Source: Anaerolineaceae bacterium (lineage in GTDB: Bacteria > Chloroflexota > Anaerolineae > Aggregatilineales > Phototrophicaceae). From it: a stretch of 64,000 bases of DNA. Shown here piece after piece: positions 34,155 to 41,977 of this stretch. Location: the NCBI GenBank assembly GCA_002699585.1, contig PABP01000009.1, positions 793,750 to 857,749 on the forward strand. Direction: 5' to 3'. How positions within the stretch are numbered: position 1 is the stretch's first letter; each line of letters begins with the position of its first letter. Both the position numbers and the translations under genes were made by a program. Under the pieces are notes generated by a model. The model searched no databases and was not told the origin of the DNA. It saw only the letters and a list, made by a program, of their open reading frames with translations.

Positions 34155-36386
34155 GTGCCTAAGGAAAAAACGGTTGTTGTCGGCCAATCCCTCAAGCGGA
34201 TTGATGCGCGCGGCAAAGTAACCGGAGAAACCCCATACCCTGGTGACATCGATATGCCCGGCCAGGCCTGGATGAAATTGCGTTTTAGTGATCGCGCCCA
34301 TGCGCGCATTGTGGCTATAGATATATCCGTTGCGGAAGCCTTACCGGGCGTTGTGGGCATCCTGACCTCAAAAGATGTGCCTGTCAATGAATATGGCCTT
34401 GTCATGAAGGACCAGCCCGTGTTGTGCGGCCCTGGTGGCGATATTCCTGGCACGGATGTCGTGCGCTGCTATATGGACATGATTGCTGTCGTCGTTGCGG
34501 AAACCGAAGCGATTGCGGCTCAGGCGGTCGATCTGATTGACGTCACCTATGAAGATCTGCCCGCTGTGTTTGATGCCGAACTAGCTCTCGCGGAAAACGC
34601 GCCGCAGTTGCATCCCGATACTCCCGATAATGTCTTGTGCCACTATCGCATTCGTAAAGGCGATATGGAGCAGGGTTGGTCCCAGGCGGATGTCGTCGTC
34701 GAGGATGTTTACGAAACGACCTGGCAGGAGCACGCTTACCTCCAGCCGGAAGCCGGATTAGGATATATTGACGAAGAAGGCCGCGTGACGGTTGTTGTTG
34801 CTGGTCAGTGGACCCACGAAGATCAGGAACAGATTTACCACGCGCTCGGTCTGCCACAAGAACAGGTCCGCGTGATCTACCCGGCTATTGGTGGTGCATT
34901 CGGTGGCCGCGAAGATATGTCCGTCCAGATCGTTCTGGCATTGGCTGCCCAGGCGTCCCAACGCCCGGTGAAAACCCAGTGGAGCCGCGAAGAGTCGATT
35001 TTGCATCATCACAAGCGCCACCCGATCAAAGTCTATGCCAAGTGGGGCGCCACTCGTGAAGGTCACATCGTCGCCGTAGAAGCCAAAGTTGTCGGCGATG
35101 CCGGTGCTTACAACTACACATCGACCAAGGTGCTCGGTAATGCCAATATGATGGCATCCGGCCCTTATGAAATCGACAATATTCAGGTCGATACCTACGG
35201 CGCCTATACCAATAACATTCCCTGTGGAGCCTTCCGAGGATTTGGCGCGCCGCAAGCGTTGTTCGCTGCGGAAGGGCAGGTCAACAAGTTAGCTGTTGCC
35301 TTGGATATGGACCCGGTAGAAATCCGGCGGCGCAATGTCTTTAAAGAGGGGAGCCTCGCGCCAGTTGGCACACCGCTCCCGGCGGGTGTGTCTATGCCGC
35401 AAGTCGTGGATGCCTGTGCTCGTGAGTCTTACTGGCAGCAAGCCCCCGATAATTCCTGGCAGCGCAGTGTTGATCCTGAGCAACCAACGTCCTTGACCAA
35501 GCGACGTGGTATTGGTTTCGCTGCTGGCTACAAGAATGTCGGTTATAGCTTCGGTTTCCCGGAGCAGTCCCACGCTCGTATTGAGCTTTACGGTAAAGCG
35601 CAGATTGACGAAGTCGTTGTCAAGCTGGCTGGGGCTGATGTCGGCCAGGGTGCGCATACCGTCTTTTCTCAGATGGCTGCGGAAGCTGTCGGCGTGCCCT
35701 TTGAAAAAGTGCGCCTCGTTGCTTCCGATACAGCTCATACAGGGAGTTCTGGTAGCGCGTCTGCTTCACGCCTGACCTTCATGACGGGCAACGCCGTTCG
35801 TGGTGCCGCTGAACAGGCCCTTGAGCGTTGGGCCGCGGAAGATCGTCCGGCTATTGGTGATTTCACCTATCGGCCACCCAAGACCACACCCTATGATCCG
35901 CTAACAGGCCGCAGCGAACCCAACTTCGCCTATGGTTACACGGCCCAGGCGGTCGAAGTCGAAGTGGATATTGAAACCGGGCAGGTCACGCTGCTCAATG
36001 TTGTATCAGCCAATGATGTGGGTCGCGCTATCAACCCGCAGTTGGTCCAGGGCCAGATCGAAGGGGCGGTCATTCAGGCGGCAGGTTACGCTCTCATGGA
36101 GTACCTTGTCAGTGACCAGGGCCGCATTCGTAATCCTTATCTGTCGACCTATATCATCCCGACGGTGTACGATGTGCCGCCACAGGTGAAGTCGGTCATC
36201 CTGGAGTACGAAGACCCGATTGGCCCCTGGGGCGCGCGCGGTATGGCAGAAATGCCGTTCTTGCCGCTGACGCCAGCCATCGCTGCTGCCATCTACGACG
36301 CGACCGGGGTCTGGATCAACTCACAGCCCTTTACGCCGGATAAAGTGGTGGCCAAACTTAGAGAACAGAACATCGGCGTCATTTAG
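34155..36386 (+). CDS. Molybdopterin-binding subunit of xanthine dehydrogenase-type hydroxylase
   Basis: 743 residues from GTG 34155, selected because GAGG lies 6 bases upstream and the GQSLKRIDARGKVTGE start fits family N-termini; an ATG at 34086 would add an unlikely hydrophobic leader. Xdh/AOX motifs: GGAFGGREDMS (about 250), AFRGFGAPQ (about 358), GADVGQGAHTVFSQMAAEA (about 495) and GPWGARGMAEMPFLP near residue 695, where the Glu after ARGMA fits the catalytic base. The reading frame has no in-frame TGA for selenocysteine; the Se in selenium-dependent hydroxylases is a labile cofactor atom, not Sec. With xdhC and YqeC nearby this is a likely purine hydroxylase. It could instead be an aldehyde or nicotinate-type enzyme. 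Confidence 0.9.
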   Translation: MPKEKTVVVGQSLKRIDARGKVTGETPYPGDIDMPGQAWMKLRFSDRAHARIVAIDISVAEALPGVVGILTSKDVPVNEYGLVMKDQPVLCGPGGDIPGTDVVRCYMDMIAVVVAETEAIAAQAVDLIDVTYEDLPAVFDAELALAENAPQLHPDTPDNVLCHYRIRKGDMEQGWSQADVVVEDVYETTWQEHAYLQPEAGLGYIDEEGRVTVVVAGQWTHEDQEQIYHALGLPQEQVRVIYPAIGGAFGGREDMSVQIVLALAAQASQRPVKTQWSREESILHHHKRHPIKVYAKWGATREGHIVAVEAKVVGDAGAYNYTSTKVLGNANMMASGPYEIDNIQVDTYGAYTNNIPCGAFRGFGAPQALFAAEGQVNKLAVALDMDPVEIRRRNVFKEGSLAPVGTPLPAGVSMPQVVDACARESYWQQAPDNSWQRSVDPEQPTSLTKRRGIGFAAGYKNVGYSFGFPEQSHARIELYGKAQIDEVVVKLAGADVGQGAHTVFSQMAAEAVGVPFEKVRLVASDTAHTGSSGSASASRLTFMTGNAVRGAAEQALERWAAEDRPAIGDFTYRPPKTTPYDPLTGRSEPNFAYGYTAQAVEVEVDIETGQVTLLNVVSANDVGRAINPQLVQGQIEGAVIQAAGYALMEYLVSDQGRIRNPYLSTYIIPTVYDVPPQVKSVILEYEDPIGPWGARGMAEMPFLPLTPAIAAAIYDATGVWINSQPFTPDKVVAKLREQNIGVI

Positions 36387-36536
36387 GCGGTGTATGAGAA
36401 CCCGCACCGATTGCTTGGATTTCGATGTATGATAGGGCAGCGTAGGGTGCAGTCCATTGCACACAGGGCTGTCCTTTTCTCGTATAATCATCCTGAACAT
36501 CCAATAGTTTCCTGTGAATTGCTGGCGGATAGCTGA

Positions 36537-37901
36537 ATGAAATTACACCAGGCTTTTGATATTGTGCGTGGCGATGTTGTCTCTTTCATCGGCGCAGGTG
36601 GCAAAACAGCCACGTTATTGGCACTAGGCCATGAACTCGTTGAAAGTGGTTGGCGTGTCCTGGCGACCACATCAACCCATATCGACGAAGAACTGCTGCC
36701 CAGCCTGCCGCACATCCTGCATTACAAAGAAGACCCTCAAGCGATTTCTGCCGCGCTCAGTCAGCATGGCTTCGTGTTCCTGTATGATCGCATCCAGAAC
36801 CGCCGCATCTATGGGCCGGATGTTGAGTTTGTGCGTCAACTGCTGGATCGGGTCGATAGCGATGTCTTGCTGATCAAGGCTGATAATGCCAACGGACGTC
36901 CCTTTAAGGCGCCCAAGAAGAACGAGCCAGTCATTCCATCAGAGTCGTCCCTCGTTGTGCCGATAGTTGGCCTTTCCGCGCTGGATCAGCCGTTGGACGA
37001 TGACCACGTCTATCATCCCAAAGCCATGATCGACAAATTTGGTTTTTACAAAGGGGCCAAAGTGCGCTCACCCTGGGTGTCCCAGGTCCTGCGTGATGAC
37101 GACCTCGGCTTGTATGGTATCCCTGAGAGTGCCCGCGTCATTGGTTTCTTGAACCAGGCCCCTCACGAAGGCTACTTGCGCAGTCGTGCCCGTCTCATTG
37201 CCAAACTGGCGCTCAAATCACCGCGCTTTCATGGTGTGGCGCTGGGTTCCGCCCGTGCTGCTGACCCGGTTGTGGAAATTCGCCGCCCGGTTGCCGCTAT
37301 TGTCCTGGCTGCGGGACGCTCTAGCCGCATGGGCCAGCCCAAGGTGTTGCTACCCTGGGAAGGTGGCAAAACCATCATAGAGCACATCCTGACCCAACTT
37401 ATTCGCTCCCGTGTGGACCATATCGTCGTGGTGACGGGCCACTATGCCGATGAGGTCAAGCGTCTGGTTAAACCCTATGACGTGAAGGTTGTGCATAATA
37501 GGGCGTATAAAACAGGGGAAATGGTCTCTTCGCTGAAGGCGGGCTTACGCACCCTGCCGGACCACATTTCGGCATCGATGGTTGTGCTTGGCGACCAGCC
37601 GCGTTTGCAGCCGCGCGTCCTCTATGAATTGCTCAATGCCTATTCAGAAGGGGTGGGGGATATTGTTATTCCCAGCTACCAGATGCGCCGGGGGCATCCT
37701 ATCTTAATTGGACGCCGTTACTGGCCGGAGATTTTGGCGTTGCGTAACCATGAGCAACCGCGCGACGTTATCAATGCCCACGCGGATAAAATTGCCTATG
37801 TCAAAGTTTATACGGATAGTGTGATACGCGATGTGGATACGCCAGCAGATTACTACCAGGAGCGCCAGCGAGCGGGCCTGCAAAAGAAACGAATTGACTA
37901 A
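36537..37901 (+). CDS. YqeC-MocA fusion, selenium-dependent molybdenum hydroxylase accessory protein
   Basis: 454 residues joining two proteins that are separate and neighbouring in E. coli (yqeC and ygfJ/mocA). Residues about 1-245: YqeC, with the P-loop-like SFIGAGGKTATLLAL (about 14-28), LATTSTHI and VDSDVLLIKADNANGRPFK. Residues about 252-454: MobA/MocA-type nucleotidyltransferase, AAIVLAAGRSSRMGQPK (about 252-268), VVVTGHYADEVKRL and VLGDQPRLQPRVL (about 346-358), which transfers CMP onto molybdopterin. YqeC marks selenium-dependent molybdenum hydroxylase systems. The fusion ties cofactor cytidylylation to that system in one polypeptide and supports selenium in the hydroxylase of this window. 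SelD and YqeB are not here. Confidence 0.88.
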   Translation: MKLHQAFDIVRGDVVSFIGAGGKTATLLALGHELVESGWRVLATTSTHIDEELLPSLPHILHYKEDPQAISAALSQHGFVFLYDRIQNRRIYGPDVEFVRQLLDRVDSDVLLIKADNANGRPFKAPKKNEPVIPSESSLVVPIVGLSALDQPLDDDHVYHPKAMIDKFGFYKGAKVRSPWVSQVLRDDDLGLYGIPESARVIGFLNQAPHEGYLRSRARLIAKLALKSPRFHGVALGSARAADPVVEIRRPVAAIVLAAGRSSRMGQPKVLLPWEGGKTIIEHILTQLIRSRVDHIVVVTGHYADEVKRLVKPYDVKVVHNRAYKTGEMVSSLKAGLRTLPDHISASMVVLGDQPRLQPRVLYELLNAYSEGVGDIVIPSYQMRRGHPILIGRRYWPEILALRNHEQPRDVINAHADKIAYVKVYTDSVIRDVDTPADYYQERQRAGLQKKRID

Positions 37902-37910
37902 TCTTGCTAA

Positions 37911-38150
37911 TTAACCTCGGAACCACTTAATCAGGCGCGAGATAGCGCTTTTCTTTTCTTGTATCTGGCGATGTTCCTGTAGTAATTGATGTGTCAGCTT
38001 TTCCAATTCGCTGACGCGCATCCGCGCCCCATTGACGATGACCCATTCTCGGTCCAGCGCGTGTAAGCTGCTGGGCTGCCGTTTATAAAGCTGCTGATAG
38101 GCTTCAATGTAGCTGACCATGATGCGCTTTATATCTTGTGTCACCACCAT
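37911..38150 (-). CDS. Small helical protein of unknown function
   Basis: 79 residues from ATG 38150 (GAGGA 6 bases upstream); a longer start at 38195 gives 94. Helical, charged, with SSLHALDREWVIVNGARMRVSELEKLTHQLLQEH in the middle and a basic Trp-Phe-Arg end (RLIKWFRG). No family recognised. Convergent with the YqeC-MocA fusion, 9 bases between stops. A real gene is likely because of the ribosome site and frame, but confidence is moderate. Confidence 0.6.
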   Translation of the reverse strand: MVVTQDIKRIMVSYIEAYQQLYKRQPSSLHALDREWVIVNGARMRVSELEKLTHQLLQEHRQIQEKKSAISRLIKWFRG

Positions 38151-38408
38151 GATGTCCTCGGATAGGTATTCTTGCTGACGGTTTATGGCTAACAATTTCT
38201 ACCTAACAATGTCTATCGGGCGATTTTATAACGGTTTATAACTATATTTTATAAACAAATGAGTTCGAATGCTACATCTAATCATTAAGATTTGTTACGT
38301 AATTGTTGTGGTATATCCCAAATAGGCGTAGAGCCAGCGCCGACTTTCGTGTAAGCTGATGCAGAAATGGCCCAAATGCGGTGCCACAGGCGGGAATGAG
38401 AGACAAAT
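38151..38408. promoter_or_regulatory. AT-rich regulatory spacer upstream of pnp
   Basis: Divergent spacer between the small minus-strand gene and pnp. It contains three near-identical TTTATAA(C/A) units starting at 38225, 38235 and 38248, 10 and 13 bases apart, and the palindrome TTACGTAA at 38295-38302 also seen twice upstream of npdG. Such phased repeats suggest a regulator site; no regulator can be named. Confidence 0.4.
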
Positions 38409-39266
38409 ATGGTGAATACAGCAGATACCTATACGTTTGATGATTACAAGAACGCGGTGGATGTCATCCGCCAGCGAACGACCCAACAGCCGACGATTGG
38501 CCTGGTTTTAGGGTCGGGGTTGGGTAGCCTTGCGGACACGCTTGGGAATGCAACAGCCATCCCCTACGATGAAATCCCCGGTTGGCCCACCTCGACCGTA
38601 CACGGTCATGCAGGCCGTTTGGTCATCGGTGAATTGGAAGGGCATACTGTCGTTGCCCAGCAGGGGCGCGCTCATTTTTATGAGGGCTACAGCATGCAAA
38701 AGATTACCTTCCCCATCCGTGTGATGCATCTCTTGGGCATCAATACACTGATCCTGACCAACGCCGCAGGTGGCGTTGATCCCAGCTATTCCGTTGGCGA
38801 CCTGATGCTCATCAACGACCATATTAATTTTCCGGGTATGACGGGTAGTAATCCGCTGATGGGCCCTAATGATGAGCGCATCGGTCCGCGTTTTGTGGGC
38901 ATGGCCCAGGCCTATGATCGTGAACTACGTGTGATCGCTCGCCACATCGCGTCGGAAAATGACATTCCCCTGCATGAGGGCGTTTATGCAGCCGTCTCTG
39001 GCCCCAGTTTTGAAACCCCTGCGGAAATCCGTATGCTGCGGACGATTGGCGCCAATGCAGTCGGTATGTCCACTGTGCATGAGGTATTGGTCGCGCGCCA
39101 TGCAGGCATCCGCGTGATGGCCTGCTCCGGCATCACCAACGTTGCTATCGACCATGTCGACAGCGAGCTAGAGACCAATCACGAAGAAGTACTGGAAGCG
39201 GGTCTGGTTGTTGTGCCACGTCTGAAAGCTGTCTTGACAGGTGTCCTCCAGACGTTGGCGCGCTAA
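38409..39266 (+). CDS. punA: Purine nucleoside phosphorylase (class I, trimeric type)
   Basis: 285 residues. Motifs: IGLVLGSGLGSLADTL (about 25-40), TVHGHAGRLVIGELEGHTVVAQQGRAHFYEGYSM with His and Arg of the phosphate site (about 63-97), NAAGGVDPSYSVGD (about 118-131), and VYAAVSGPSFETPAEIRMLR plus the GMSTVHEVLVARHAGI substrate site with Met and the Asn of SGITNVAID (about 192-245). Phosphorolyses inosine and guanosine to base and ribose 1-phosphate, supplying bases to xanthine dehydrogenase. Fits the purine theme of the region and ends it. Confidence 0.95.
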   Translation: MVNTADTYTFDDYKNAVDVIRQRTTQQPTIGLVLGSGLGSLADTLGNATAIPYDEIPGWPTSTVHGHAGRLVIGELEGHTVVAQQGRAHFYEGYSMQKITFPIRVMHLLGINTLILTNAAGGVDPSYSVGDLMLINDHINFPGMTGSNPLMGPNDERIGPRFVGMAQAYDRELRVIARHIASENDIPLHEGVYAAVSGPSFETPAEIRMLRTIGANAVGMSTVHEVLVARHAGIRVMACSGITNVAIDHVDSELETNHEEVLEAGLVVVPRLKAVLTGVLQTLAR

Positions 39267-39292
39267 GTGTTGGTAAAGAAGAGGCTCGGCCT

Positions 39293-40138
39293 ATGAGTGG
39301 CATTTTCTATCTCATTGATCGGGTGGCGATTGGCCTTTACATCATCATCGCCGCGATGGTTGTCCTACAAATGCGAAGATTCCTGCTGGCCCAGTCGGAG
39401 TACCGTTCGACATATTTTGAACTAGAGCGTGACCTCGCCCGGGTGCAGCAGGGCACAGCTTTGACCAGTGCCATTATCGCTTTTCAATTCGCTTTTATTG
39501 TGCTCGGTATTCAACAGGTCATTGTGCCATTTTTGCAGACGGAAGAAGACCTACAGGTCCAACTGGCCAGCATGCCCAGTGATGGCGATTTCTTAACAGC
39601 GACCCCGGCTCCCATCGACGATGAAAACTTTGACATCGCGCCCATTGAATTGCCAGATGATGAGGATAGCGGCGTCATCTTGTTGACGCCCACCCTGACG
39701 CCGACGCCAGTAGGTACGATCATTCCCAACGCGCCGGCTATCGAAGGCTGTGACAGCGACGAAGCCCTGCTGCAAGTGCCCGCCAACGGCATGCGCGTTT
39801 TCCAACCGATTGTGGTCATTGGTCAGGCATTCACTGATGATTTTAGCAGCGCCAAGATCGAAATTAGTGGTCCCCAGACCAACAATCAGTATTCTGTTGT
39901 CGGTGTTATTGATTCACAGGTGCGATCTTTGCAAGCCTTCAGTCAATTCAATCCAACAGGCTATATACCCGGCGAGTACGAGTTCCGGTTGGTCGTGTTT
40001 GATGTCGCAAACGAAATTGCTGCGGCTTGTAAAGTCACCATCTATATCTCGGAATTGCCCATCACCGCGACACCGACACCCTTGCCGGAGGGCGGCAACG
40101 CACCAGTCATCCAGATGACCGCGACGCCATCCAACTAA
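39293..40138 (+). CDS. Membrane-anchored protein with Thr/Pro-rich linker and extracellular beta domain
   Basis: 281 residues. Two hydrophobic helices at about residues 5-27 and 58-82, with a charged loop between them, then an acidic stretch, a TLTPTPVGT linker (about 140-150), a domain of about 110 residues with CDSDEALLQVPANGMRVFQ and a GEYEFRLVVFD strand pattern resembling an Ig or FN3-like sandwich, and a Thr/Pro-rich end. One disulfide possible between its two Cys. Probably binds something at the cell surface; no family assigned. Confidence 0.75.
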   Translation: MSGIFYLIDRVAIGLYIIIAAMVVLQMRRFLLAQSEYRSTYFELERDLARVQQGTALTSAIIAFQFAFIVLGIQQVIVPFLQTEEDLQVQLASMPSDGDFLTATPAPIDDENFDIAPIELPDDEDSGVILLTPTLTPTPVGTIIPNAPAIEGCDSDEALLQVPANGMRVFQPIVVIGQAFTDDFSSAKIEISGPQTNNQYSVVGVIDSQVRSLQAFSQFNPTGYIPGEYEFRLVVFDVANEIAAACKVTIYISELPITATPTPLPEGGNAPVIQMTATPSN

Positions 40139-40161
40139 CGGCATCACCATAGCAAACAAAA

Positions 40162-40195
40162 AAGAGGACAAGTCTGCACTTGTCCTCTTTTGTTT
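40162..40195. terminator. Bidirectional terminator
   Basis: Perfect 12-bp stem AAGAGGACAAGT / ACTTGTCCTCTT with loop CTGC, A-rich on the left and TTTTGTTT on the right. It lies between the + strand anchored protein and the convergent receiver gene, and can stop transcription both ways. Confidence 0.9.
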
Positions 40196-40214
40196 CTATA
40201 ATGCGTTTGCAGTT

Positions 40215-40646
40215 TTAGTTTGTAGGTGATGCCGCGTCGGTTGGGGTGTCCTGGGCAGGTGTGTCTTGCGCTGACTCAGCCAGTTCCAGATGCTTATTGA
40301 GCATCCCGACCAACTCCTGGCGGCTAACCGGCTTGGCCAGATAGTCATCGCAGCCGCTGGCGATAAAACGTTCACGGTCGCCAATCATGGCATTGGCTGT
40401 CAGCGCAATGATCGTAATCCCTTTGCACCTGTCATTTTCCCGCAGCGTATGGGCTACTTCGATGCCATCAATATCGGGCAGGTTAATGTCCAGCAAGATG
40501 AAGCGCGGCAGATGCTCAATCGCGTGTGCAATGCCTTTTTTGCCATTGGAAGCTTCAAATATCTTGAAGCCATGCACTTCAAGCATCTTTTTTACAAGGC
40601 GTCGATTTTGAGGGTTATCGTCAACTATGAGAACTGTCGTGCACAT
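40215..40646 (-). CDS. Single-domain response regulator
   Basis: 143 residues from ATG 40646; starts at 40658 (ATG) and 40661 (GTG) are possible and no ribosome site decides. A bare receiver domain: VLIVDDN with the acidic pair (about residues 5-11), phosphoacceptor Asp in ILLDINLPDIDG (about 51), switch Thr in LTANAM (about 84), Lys in AKPVSR (about 106). After residue 120 comes a Ser/Thr/Pro/Asp tail (AQDTPAQDTPTD). No output domain, so it probably acts by protein contact as in CheY/Spo0F types. No histidine kinase gene is nearby. Confidence 0.9.
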   Translation of the reverse strand: MCTTVLIVDDNPQNRRLVKKMLEVHGFKIFEASNGKKGIAHAIEHLPRFILLDINLPDIDGIEVAHTLRENDRCKGITIIALTANAMIGDRERFIASGCDDYLAKPVSRQELVGMLNKHLELAESAQDTPAQDTPTDAASPTN

Positions 40647-40777
40647 CGCCAATCGCATCACTTAGAACGGTCGCATGTATTATCGACGATAATACCATAA
40701 CGGGAAGCATAATTCTAAGTAAACTATAGCGTTTGACTTATGTTTATATATATTCATTTGTTGATTGCTGATTGATG

Positions 40778-41977
40778 TTAGGGCAACTTCTCTCGGTTGG
40801 CTCGTCGCCGCAGCCGCATCAAGCGAATGTTACGCGGATTGCTCCAGCGCAGGATATTGCTCCATGCGCGCCGTAAGCGGTTCCACCGGGCACGGATGCG
40901 TGCCAGTGCATAAACGGCCCGCCGCCGTTGGCGGTTGAGCGGGTTCGCTTGCAGTGAACTCGGTTCCGGGATACCCCAGCGTACAGTCATCGCCGCCCAG
41001 GATAAACCCCCGCCAAAACCCACCATCACCAGATGATCATCCTTGCGGATGCGCCCCTGTTCGATAGCTTCACACAGCGCAATCGGGATCGATGCCGCTG
41101 ACGTATTGCCATAGCGATCCAGGTTGCTGACGAACTTGTCCATATCCAGGCCAAGTTTACGCGCGGCACTTTGCAGAATGCGGTAATTCGCCTGATGGGG
41201 GATGATGAGGTCAATCTCGTTGAGGGTGATGCCAGAATCTTGCGACACCTGACGGATGCTCTCATCGACCACGCGCGTGGCGAACTTGAACACTTCGCCA
41301 CCATGCATCGACATCTTGCCCAGTCGGTGGCCGTTGAGTTCGCGCACATTTTGCGTGGGGATGGACAGCAGATCGTGGCCAGCCCCATCGGAGCGCAAGA
41401 CGGCGCTCAAAACGCCGCCTTCCTGGTCACTCCCTTGTAGCACAACCGCGCCCGCGCCATCGCCGAACAGGATGCAGGTACTGCGGTCGTTCCAATCGAC
41501 TACCCGGCTCATGGTTTCCGCACCGATCACCAGCGCAGTATTGATGCTGCCGGACCGGATCGACTGCGCGGCCATATTCACGGCATACACGAACCCGGCG
41601 CAGGCTGCCGCCAGGTCAAACGCACCGGATTTGCTCGCACCCAGCCAATCCTGAATGCGGTTGGCCGTACTGGGGAAGACATGTTCTGAAGTTGATGTCG
41701 CTACAACAATCAGGTCGATATCCATCGGCAGCACGTCAGCGACTTCCAGCGCCGCTGTGGCTGCCTTATAACCTAATGTTGCCGACGACTCCCGTTCGTT
41801 GGCAATGCGCCGCTCTCGTATCCCGGTCCGGGACCGTATCCACTCATCATTGGTTTCGACAATGGCCGCCAGATCGTCATTCGTCATGACGGTTTCTGGG
41901 ACGGCCATGCCCCAACCCGTGATGTGTGCGTAGCGCAGCGGCCCGTTAAGCCGCGTTTTTCCGTTAGCTGCTGCCAT
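40778..41977 (-). CDS. fabH: Beta-ketoacyl-ACP synthase III with arginine-rich tail
   Basis: 399 residues from ATG 41977, overlapping fabF by 14 bases; an upstream ATG at 42034 is less likely. FabH catalytic triad: Cys in DLAAACAGFVYA (about residue 133), His in IIPHQANYR, Asn in DRYGNTSAAS. Condenses acetyl-CoA with malonyl-ACP to start fatty acid synthesis in the cytoplasm. Canonical FabH ends near VGFGGGLSWAAMTVRW (about residue 334); about 65 more residues follow with about 22 Arg, including RLRRAW and RLMRLRRR motifs. A tail of this charge is not normal for FabH and may bind acidic ACP, nucleic acid or lipid head groups. It is in the same frame with no sign of frameshift. Confidence 0.92.
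   Translation of the reverse strand: MAAANGKTRLNGPLRYAHITGWGMAVPETVMTNDDLAAIVETNDEWIRSRTGIRERRIANERESSATLGYKAATAALEVADVLPMDIDLIVVATSTSEHVFPSTANRIQDWLGASKSGAFDLAAACAGFVYAVNMAAQSIRSGSINTALVIGAETMSRVVDWNDRSTCILFGDGAGAVVLQGSDQEGGVLSAVLRSDGAGHDLLSIPTQNVRELNGHRLGKMSMHGGEVFKFATRVVDESIRQVSQDSGITLNEIDLIIPHQANYRILQSAARKLGLDMDKFVSNLDRYGNTSAASIPIALCEAIEQGRIRKDDHLVMVGFGGGLSWAAMTVRWGIPEPSSLQANPLNRQRRRAVYALARIRARWNRLRRAWSNILRWSNPRNIRLMRLRRRANREKLP

Noticed and set aside
34155-36386. Selenocysteine in the Mo subunit
   Set aside because: No in-frame TGA; selenium in this enzyme class is a labile cofactor ligand, not Sec.
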